Source of the DNA: Epiperipatus broadwayi
Lineage: Eukaryota; Onychophora; Udeonychophora; Euonychophora; Peripatidae
Length of the DNA stretch: 64,000 nt
Reading direction: 5' to 3'
Assembly: GCA_028023455.1 (NCBI GenBank)
Contig: JAQFVV010000001.1
Coordinates: 25,533,401-25,597,400, forward strand
The number at the start of each line of letters is the position of its first letter. Position 1 is the first letter of the stretch. Below the pieces are notes generated by a model. That model had not been told where the DNA came from and ran no database searches. It saw nothing but the letters and a program-made list of their open reading frames with translations. Positions 55,916-64,000 of this stretch are shown here, in pieces. A program made the translations under genes and the position numbers.

Positions 55916-57114
55916 AAAGCTTCACAGAGCATAATTATATTTCCAGATTAACTCAATTTATGATTTGGATTAACATTGCCAGTGGAAGCAGTTTTTTATT
56001 TAAGAGGGTGCCAAAAACTGTAGATCCAACGATTCCCACTGCATCGCATCATGTAAATTTGCAGTAAATAAGTAAATAGAATATTATTGGAATTTTGATT
56101 TCTTGACACTTGAATCTGTTATATGAATTTTCCCTGGTGTTTGGATATTAAATGAACTTGTTGGCATAGGTAATTTCTATATTTCTACAATGTTAAAATA
56201 AAATCTAATAAACTAATATTAAGAACTTACAATGAAAAGTTAATATTAATAGTAAACATTTTATTAAGACAAATTAAAATATTTAAACAAGAATTATTAA
56301 TAAATTTTAAAGAACATACACATGCTCATCCAGATAATAATGTTAATCAAATAATTAATTCAACCAATTCATATTTCAATTTTCTTCTTAAGTTTCTTCT
56401 AGAAAGTAATTCATGGATAAAAATGAATGTCTCTTTATTGGTATTTGAAATATATAGTTAAAGTTTATAGTTAAATTTAGCTTGCAAACATTGAATCAGA
56501 CACAAGTTAGCATATGAATTATAACTTACCAGTAAGTTTCATGGATTTATGTACATCATAGATTATTGTAGGATACATGCATTTCTTGGGATGAAGAGTT
56601 CATTTGTAATTAACTTTGATTTTTTTCTGTCAACATTTTAACATTCCTGGTCTGTTTTAAGGTTAGGCTCAAAAGTTTTTGCAGTGATCTCTTTACAATG
56701 AAAGAAGATGTCCACAAACATTCCAGTTTCCACTGCTGCATGGTAATTTGGTTCAGCATATGAGTAATCCTAAATAGTATTTTTTATATCCAGGACTCAT
56801 GGAAAATGCCAGCAAAAAGAACATTCTTCAAAGTTGTCTGCTTTTTTTAATACCTTGAACAGTTTTTGAGATTTCTCTGCACATATATTTTTTTATCTTT
56901 TGTTTTGTTATCAGAAAGCAAGTATTGTACATTCTTTTCTTCATTTCAGCTATTATGTTATCTTTTTTTTTATAAATTCCTTAGGGACCATATTTAATTA
57001 TCAGTAAAACTCTGATTATAATATCTTACATTTGTAATTGCCTTTGTTTTATTTATCTGGATCAACAATCTCTATGCATGTCTATTTCCTCCAATTTTAA
57101 CTTTAATTAACTAG
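55916..57114. other. No gene recognised
   Basis: The segment 56640-56830 is slightly less AT-biased and could be a decayed coding repeat, but no domain is readable. CTAG at 57111-57114 is the target duplication of the LTR element that follows. Confidence 0.4.
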
Positions 57115-58827
57115 TGTGCCAAGTCCAAATTGGCACATGTATATAAAATAATTTTGTCGTAAAAAAATTATTAAAACAAAAAAATCTTTCACAAAAGAGT
57201 TTGAAATAAAAGTTGAAAAATCATTGATTTAAAGTGGGAAGGGGTTTTTCTTAAAGTTAAACTGAAGGTTTTATAAAAAGGAAGTAAAGAGTTTATTATT
57301 ATTAGTGAAATACAATTTAAAAGCTTTAAAAAAATATATAAATCTCTTCATTTAAATTAAAGAAGAAAAATAATCTTAAAACTAGTTTTGATGTGTAGAG
57401 TAAAATTATATATGTGCGTGCGAATGTAAAAAAAAATGTATCAGTATTAAATATTATAAATAAATGAAAAATGTATTTAAAAAAAAAACACAGTGGTGCG
57501 CTACTAATTAAAGATATGAAAACAACACGTTTTGAAATAGCTACTACTAATTAAACAATCAATCAAAAAACACGTTGTCTTAGGATTAATTACTAAAGGA
57601 ATTTCGACAACACCTATTGCACATTTGCTGGAGGATATCAAAAGGAAAACATTTCGTTGGTATAAATACTGAATATTTTATCGGACAATGAGTTGAGTTA
57701 AGAGTTTGTTTCAATCTAGTTTGCAGTGACAGTCTTGTTCCAGTTTGAGATAACAGTGCATTTCTATTATGAATTCAGAAACAAACATGCATTGTTGAGC
57801 ATCTTATGGAAATATACGCTCCTCTTTCAGCCCTTAGTCCAACAAGATCAGCAAGACCTGCCCGTGAAATAATGTCTACTTAACAGCAGAAATCCTCCAT
57901 CAATATTCCACTGTCTCCAAGAATAAGACCAATGGATTCGCACAAAATCTCTTCAAGAAACATCCAAATCTAACTGGTTAGATATAATCCATCAGAAGCA
58001 GCAGAAGCAGCCAACAACAAGCAATATCTCTGTTCCCAAAAATCCTAGGTAAACATTTATTTATTATCATTTATACATAGTAGCCACCGCTGTAATTCGT
58101 AAATATTCAAGATTCAAATTATATGAACTCTATCATACATAAAATGAACTATTGATATGTGTGTTTAAGTGTCAAATGCTATTAATGCTTTATTATTATA
58201 TTTGTGAATGCTATATAAATTAATATGTGCGTGATCATTATATCAGTGTTATTAGTTAAATCAGATAAATACCAGTGTTCTATTATTAAAATCTACAAGA
58301 ATATTTAAACTAGTCTAGAAATGTTAATTTAAAATGTGTGTGTATTATATTAAATTTATAGAATGTTTAAAATGATTTAATGTTAGTTAATAAATTGTCT
58401 TTAAAACTTAAACTTTATTTGTCGGTCAATTCTTTTTACCAACCTTTTATTAATTCTTTCCACCACCAATTTTGTATAATTTATTACTGATTAAAATTAG
58501 ACTGGGCTAGTTTATGGGATGGTTTCGAGTGCTGGATTATGAGCCTACTGACCAAAGACGTTGTTTATTCTTTTGAATAGATAGCTGGTCCCTGGAGTTT
58601 ACTTCGAAACAAATAAAGTGTTTGGATAGTAGGGGTTTGAATCTAACAGCTGAGATGGGTCATTGTTAATAGTTAAAGCTATCAATAAGATCTCCCATTT
58701 TGCTCGAACATGCTGGTTTGTTCACGTAACCTTTATAAGATTATAAATGTATTATGAAGGAGTTTGAAACCGGCCACAACTTATATATATGTATAAGTAG
58801 GTGGTTTCAGCAGTTCGACCCGGTACA
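57115..58827 (+). repeat. 5' LTR of a non-autonomous LTR retrotransposon
   Basis: 1713 bp, starting TGTGCCAAGTCC and ending GACCCGGTACA, nearly identical to 61841-63541. The target duplication CTAG stands at 57111-57114 and 63542-63545. Inside are a TATA-like box (57661-57670), a GT donor-like site (CCTAG/GTAAAC at 58048/58049) and AATAAA words near 58390 and 58614 that could serve polyadenylation. The leader after it has TGGCTATACTC at 58832, a candidate primer-binding site four bases inside the LTR end. Confidence 0.9.
57661..57670 (+). promoter_or_regulatory. LTR TATA box
   Basis: TATAAATACT, conserved in the other LTR at 62386-62395. About 30 bases downstream lies a GAGTTGAGTTAAGAG region where transcription could start. 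Its conservation in both LTRs alone is weak evidence, since they share a recent origin. Confidence 0.5.
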
Positions 58828-59239
58828 TAAATGGCTATACTCAACTTGGGGCTGGACCTAAGAAACAATAGTAAATAAATGCTTTGTTTCTTGTTTAAAA
58901 AAAGTTTTTCTATACAAAAGCTAAATTACGTATGTTAAAGCGTTTTAATTTTGTAAAAAAAAAAAAAAAAAAGAATTGACCGAAAACTTTGTTTTCTTTA
59001 AATGAAGAGAGATTTATGCTATTTACATTGGTTAAAATAAATCATTATGTTAAATTAGAGACAGTGGATGTTTGGGCGGAGTTAAAGCATTAAGATTGGA
59101 AAGAAGAAAAATGGACAAAGGAGGGGTGGAGTCCGCGTGTATTTCCAGTTTAGAAAGAAATAAATAAAATAGAAATTAGTAAACTGATTAAAATAAAATA
59201 CGGTATCAAAAAGAATGATAAAAAGTTTTAAAATTATAA

Positions 59240-59746
59240 ATGATAAGAAATAAAGCCAAAATGGAGGCTCAAGGTAAAAATATAGAAAATATTCCCGACA
59301 AGGAAAAAAGGGAAATCATAGCTTTATTAACTTGCATGTTCGAAAAACAAAAAGAAACAGCAGAAGAATATAAAAAAATAGCCGAAGAGCTTAAAAACCA
59401 AAATAATGAAATGAAGAGTAAATTGGAAGGGCAAGCTGAAATGCTTGAAAAGTTAAAGGACCAGATCGAAATGGGCCAAAATAAAATAAAAAAAGAAATT
59501 AGAGGAAAGGTAGAGAAAAATCAAGAGATCGTAGAAGTAGATTTTGTCAAAGAAAATAAGGAAGTTGAGGTCATGAAAGAGATAGTAGAGTCAGATAATT
59601 GTAAATATAGTAGTTTGGAAATAGAAATTAAATTAGAATCAGATAGTGTTGCTACAGAGAAAATAGTAACCTATGTAGATCAAAAACCAGAAGATAGCGT
59701 TAAGCATAGTAGTTTGGAAATAAAACTTAATCAAGATAGAAAATAA
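59240..59746 (+). CDS. Gag-like coiled-coil protein of the non-autonomous LTR element
   Basis: A 168-codon open frame, the first long frame after the 5' LTR. The start is at 59240 or at the second Met (59261, MEAQGKN). Residues 20-100 form a strong coiled coil (EKREIIALLTCMFEKQKETAEEYKKIAEEL with heptads on to about residue 95). The rest is acidic, with a repeated block, YSSLEIEIKLESDS near residue 132 and HSSLEIKLNQD near 157. No capsid or zinc-knuckle motif is seen. In position and in coiled-coil character it resembles the gag-like frame at 25162-25986. It is intact and sits between near-identical LTRs, so it may be expressed. A role in particle assembly is inference. Confidence 0.6.
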   Translation: MIRNKAKMEAQGKNIENIPDKEKREIIALLTCMFEKQKETAEEYKKIAEELKNQNNEMKSKLEGQAEMLEKLKDQIEMGQNKIKKEIRGKVEKNQEIVEVDFVKENKEVEVMKEIVESDNCKYSSLEIEIKLESDSVATEKIVTYVDQKPEDSVKHSSLEIKLNQDRK

Positions 59747-59756
59747 AATTAAAAAG

Positions 59757-60035
59757 GTGAAAGTAAATGTTCATATTCGTTTTAGATGGAGATTTAAAAC
59801 GAAGAGAAAGAATAGAAAAAAATATTCATGGTTAGGAAAAATACGGAGGTCTATGAAGCTTAAAGTTTTTTTAATTTACAAGGCGGAAAACAAAACGGAA
59901 AGAGAAAGAGATAAAGCAATAAATTATAAAAGTGGTACCAATAAGAGAGGAAAGTTAGTTGATATTATAGAATTTGTAGAAAAAACCGCCAGACAAAAAT
60001 TAAAAATATGTAATCTGATGGATTCGCCGGTTTGA
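59757..60035 (+). CDS. Small basic protein of unknown function, LTR element
   Basis: A 92-codon frame starting 10 bases after the gag-like stop, in another frame. It is very basic in its first half (FRWRFKTKRKNRKKYSW, then KIRRSMKLK), which would suit nucleic-acid binding. It may be the second half of gag reached by a frame change, or a decayed nucleocapsid. No Cys-His box. I do not recognise it otherwise. Confidence 0.4.
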   Translation: MKVNVHIRFRWRFKTKRKNRKKYSWLGKIRRSMKLKVFLIYKAENKTERERDKAINYKSGTNKRGKLVDIIEFVEKTARQKLKICNLMDSPV

Positions 60036-60205
60036 CCTAGTTATTAATGACCATGGACTTGGAATAACGAAAAATGTTTAACAAAGTTTAATGAAATAAA
60101 TGAAAAAACAAGTTTCAAGTTAGTTTGATTAATTAAAAATGATTAAAGGTAGTCTTAGTAAATAAATAACAATCTTAGAGTTTTTAAAATGTCAAAGCAA
60201 TGATA

Positions 60206-60462
60206 AAATGATTTATGTCAAAACCCTCGATTATGTCTTATCGATTATATTGATATCCCAGCTCATAAGTCTAGAACATAGCGGAGCATGATGCAAACAA
60301 AATAAATGTGTAAAATCAAAATAGACAAGCAAAATGATTATGTCAAAAACCCTCGATTATGTCTTATCGATTATATTGATATCCTAGCTCATAAGTCTAG
60401 AACATAGCGGAGCATGACACAAACAAAATAAATGTGTAAAATCAAAATAGACAAACAAAATG
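60206..60462 (+). repeat. Two-copy 126-bp tandem repeat in the LTR element interior
   Basis: Units starting about 60206 and 60333 share TCGATTATGTCTTATCGATT and GTCTAGAACATAGCGGAGCA, with only a few differences. The unit contains a near-palindrome around ATCGAT. It is followed by a T-run and A-run at 60470-60492. Confidence 0.85.
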
Positions 60463-61840
60463 AAAATGTTTTTTTTTTTTTTAAAAAAAAAAGAGAGTAA
60501 AAATAACGCTTTAAAAATAAAAATGAAATAAATAAGTGTATAATGAAAGTATTAATGAAAATAAAACATTATCAAATAAAGTTAAAAAAAAAAAGTGTAT
60601 TAAATTAGGATTGAGGTGTGTGCGAGTATTTGGGCAAGGAGATAAATTCCAGGCCTGACTTTTGTTGGATTAAGCCTTTTCTTGCGGTGACTTTGTTCTA
60701 CAGATGGGTAGTGCGAAGAATAAATAATACTGATGATGATGCGCCAGTAGAAAAGTCCTGGCATATAAAAGTTAATAAATCTGGAGGAAAAATTCCCAGT
60801 AACCAAATAAAATAAATATTTTAGTAAGTCGAATGTGCAGTAGAGATAGTCCTGCCATTTGCAATCTTAAAGTCCCTGTTCATGATCCATTGTGCACAGT
60901 TGCCCATGCTGTAGTCACGACTTCCGCAAGAAATTAAAAGTTGGTTTAAATCAGCACAAAATCTATCTGTGTGTTTGAATTGCCTTATACTTTGCTGCCT
61001 GCTTCTCTTAACATTACATTTATTACCTAATGATGAAAATAAAAACTAAAAATGCACTCTAGAAAAATAAGAATTTGAAGTGGTCAATACTTAGGAAAAA
61101 TGATCAACGCACATGTTAATCAAGAAAAATGTTCGTAAATAAATAAGTAGGTCAAATAGTTAAAATAAAATCGATAAAATCAAGTTAAATAAATAAGCAT
61201 AAATAAATCTATAGTAAATAATAATGAAAAAGTGACTTGTAATAAACTAATCGATTTTTTTATTTTATTTTATTGAATACACGCATGTTAAATAAAGATG
61301 TTCGTAATGATTTAAAAATAATATAAGATTAGTGTAAATAAATATTAAATAATGTTTCGTAAGGGTTATAAATAATATTGTAATATAAATAAATAGTGTA
61401 AGTAATGTTCATGTGTATTTAAAAATAATATTGAAAGGTAAATATAAATATAAAGTCAATCTAAGGTGTATTAAGAGTGTGTAAGTATACATGTGTATAT
61501 ACGCGCACATACACTGGTAATATTCGGTAAATATGATACCTTATGATGAGTATCTTAAATGTATTTATCCAGATATCCTTTTAGGTTATTTTCTTGGTAC
61601 TGCTGCACCTTATGATGAGTGCAAAAAGGGATTTATTTATTATAGATTCCCTGTAAGCAAGTCCAGTAATAACTCGATATCTAGAATATTAGTAGGTGTA
61701 GAATTATGCTGCACGTATACACATGTGTAGGAATTATCTAAAATAATAAATTAATAAATCTTTAGAGTCAAGAATTAAAATTGCAAGAGATAAAATGGTC
61801 AAAAATGATGCATTTTACTCTAAAACGGAGGGGGGTGTAA
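60463..61840 (+). other. Interior of the LTR element without recognisable genes
   Basis: Frames at 60618-60815 (65 codons) and 61533-61730 (65 codons) are not recognisable. The second contains two copies of a CCTTATGATGAGT word (61541 and 61609). The purine-rich AAAACGGAGGGGGG just before the 3' LTR (61823-61835) fits a polypurine tract. No protease, RT or integrase is present. Confidence 0.55.
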
Positions 61841-63541
61841 TGTGCCAAGGCCAAATTGGCACATGTATATAAAATAATTTTGTCGTAAAAAAATTATTAA
61901 AACAAAAAAATCTTTCGCAAAAGAGTTTGAAATAAAAGTTGAAAAATCATTGATTTAAAGTGGGAAGGGGGTTTTCTTAAAGTTAAACTGAAGGTTTTAT
62001 AAAAAGGAAGTAAAGAGTTTATTATTATTATTAGTGAAATACAATTTAAAAGCTTTAAAAAAATATATAAATCTCTTCATTTAAATTAAAGAAGAAAAAT
62101 AATCTTAAAACTAGTTTTGATGTGTAGAGTAAAATTATATATGTACGTGCGAATGTAAAAAAAATGTATCAGTATTAAATATTATAAATAAATGAAAATG
62201 TATTTTAAAAAAACACAGTGGTGCGCTACTAATTAAAGATATGAAAACAACATGTTTTGAAATAGCTACTACTAATTAAACAATCAATCAAAAAACACGT
62301 TGTCTTAGGATTAATTACTAAAGGAATTTCGACAACCTCTATTGCACATTTGCCAGAGGATATCAAAAGGAAAACACTTCGTCGGTATAAATACTGAATA
62401 TTTTATCGGACAATGAGTTGAGTTAAGAGTTTGTTTCAATCTAGTTTGCAGTGACAGTCTTGTTCCAGTTTGAGATAACAGTGCATTTCTATTATGAATC
62501 CAGAAACAAACATGCATTGTTGAGCATCTTATGGAAATATACGCTCCTCTTTCAGCTCTTACTCCAACAAGATCAGCAAGACCTGCCCGTGAAATAATGT
62601 CTACTTAACAGCAGAAATCCTCCACTAATTTCCATTGTCTCCAAGAATAAGACCAATGGATTCGCACAAAATCTCTTCAAGAAATGTCCAAATCTAACCG
62701 GTTAGATATAATCCATCAGAAGCAGCCAACAACAAGCAATATCTCCATTCCCAAAAATCCTAGGTAAACATTTATTTATTATCATTTATACATAGTAGCC
62801 ACTGCTGTAATTCGTAAATATTCAAGATTCAAATTATATGAACTCTATCATACATAAAATGAACTATTGATATGTGTGTTTAAGTGTCAAATGCTATTAA
62901 TGCTTTATTATTATATTTGTGAATGCTATATGAGTTAATATGTGCGTGATCATTATATCAGTGTTATTAGTTAAATCAGATAAATACCAGTGTTCTATTA
63001 TTAAAATCTACAAGAATATTTAAACTAGTCTAGAAATGTTAATTTAAAATGTGTGTGTATTATATTAAATTTATAGAATGTTTAAAATGATTTAATGTTA
63101 GTTAATAAATTGTCTTTAAAACTTAAACTTTATTTGTCGGTCAATTCTTTTTACCAACCTTTTATTAATTCTTTCCACCACCAATTTTGTATAATTTATT
63201 ACTGATTAAAATTAGACTGGGCTAGTTTATGGGATGGTTTCGAGCGCTGGATTATGAGCCTACTGACCAAAGACGTTGTTTATTCTTTTGAATAGATAGC
63301 TGGTGCCTGGAGTTTACTCCGAAACAAATAAAGTGTTTGGATAGTAGGGGTTTGAATCTAGCAGCCGAGATGGGCCATTGTTGATAGTTAAAGCTATCAA
63401 TAAGATCTCCCATTTTGCTCGAACATGCTGGTTCATTCACATAACCTTTTAAGATTATAAATGTATTATGAAGGAGTTTGAAACCGGCCAAAACTTATAT
63501 ATATGGATAAGTAGGTGGTTTCAGCGTTTCGACCTGGTACA
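61841..63541 (+). repeat. 3' LTR of the non-autonomous LTR retrotransposon
   Basis: 1701 bp, the direct partner of 57115-58827, ending CGACCTGGTACA before CTAG. Differences are scattered substitutions and small indels (for example a missing 9-base AGAAGCAGC unit near 62720), indicating recent insertion. The frame seen on its complementary strand is not a gene. Confidence 0.9.
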
Positions 63542-63545
63542 CTAG

Positions 63546-64000
63546 ATAATATCAAACACAAATAACTCATTGTACATATCAAAAAAAAAAGAATTACATT
63601 TAAAAAAATTAAATATTTATTGAATTATTTTCAATTTTCTTTTATATGTTTTTTTAGCTTTTAAATATTACCCAATGCCAACACACTTGTACCATATATA
63701 TATATAATAGAATTTGTTCATCTTTTTATTAAACCATGTTAATGATACCATACTATTTTATATTATGTTATATTAAAATGATAAATAATCATGTTTGAAT
63801 TTAAAACTGTCACAATGTTTTATTTTTTGATTTTTTTAAAAAATAAACTTATAGCATAAAATCACAAATTGCTCATTTCAGATAACATATAGATTTGCAA
63901 ACAACAATATAGCTTTTGAATAAATTAAATTTTATTATAAAAAAGTATATTATGGATATAATATAATTTTACACATTGCATTATATAATGTGATTTAAAT
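63546..64000. other. AT-rich DNA with no recognisable gene
   Basis: No feature seen beyond a short (AT)n near 63696. Confidence 0.45.

Overview
The window is intergenic or heterochromatic-looking DNA from an invertebrate animal. It is very AT-rich, full of (AT)n microsatellites, and has no host gene that I can recognise. The assignment to Metazoa rests on the mix of mobile elements: Penelope-like elements with GIY-YIG endonucleases, an RTE-type LINE, a Merlin DNA transposon, a piggyBac-like MITE, Ty3/gypsy LTR elements, tRNA-derived SINEs and hammerhead-bearing repeats. I cannot name the species. Nearly every coding trace is a broken transposon gene.

Layout. 1-9000: two Penelope-like copies lie head to head (junction about 1770). 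The right copy was later hit by a palindromic ribozyme repeat (2374-2763), a TTAA-flanked piggyBac-like element (3720-4681) and a 4 kb Merlin element (4855-8926). 9000-13800: a foldback repeat, one unrecognised decayed reading frame, otherwise nothing. 13844-16200: another Penelope-like copy and an LTR-like repeat. 17239-18799: a large palindrome of 424-nt units. 19441-20235: a third repeat family carrying a tRNA-SINE. 20291-29245: an LTR retrotransposon (minus strand) with LTRs of about 2.7 kb and a gutted interior holding gag and integrase pieces. 30500-36275: a second, badly decayed Ty3/gypsy element (minus strand). 36700-42060: relics of the same repeat families, a LINE endonuclease piece, and a clean ribozyme repeat at 40960-41271. 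46740-50520: an RTE-type LINE (minus strand) with a Penelope fragment inside it. 50995-55915: more family copies. 57115-63541: the youngest-looking element, an LTR retrotransposon with 1.7 kb LTRs, a CTAG target duplication, a coiled-coil gag-like ORF and no polymerase.

The main discovery is that three unrelated-looking dispersed repeat families (called A, D and E here) each carry a type I hammerhead ribozyme with a tiny stem III. The core motifs CUGANGA and GAAA, a NUH cleavage site and a compensating stem I can be read directly. Family E is a tandem array whose 423-424 nt period equals the distance between successive cleavage sites, family D repeats at 451 nt, and family A inserts with 14-15 bp target duplications. 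These are the marks of animal retrozymes, small non-autonomous retroelements that pass through self-cleaved (and possibly circular) RNA. Here several copies are unusual in being palindromes, so either strand would transcribe a ribozyme. Penelope-like elements in the same window are plausible helpers, but that link is inference.
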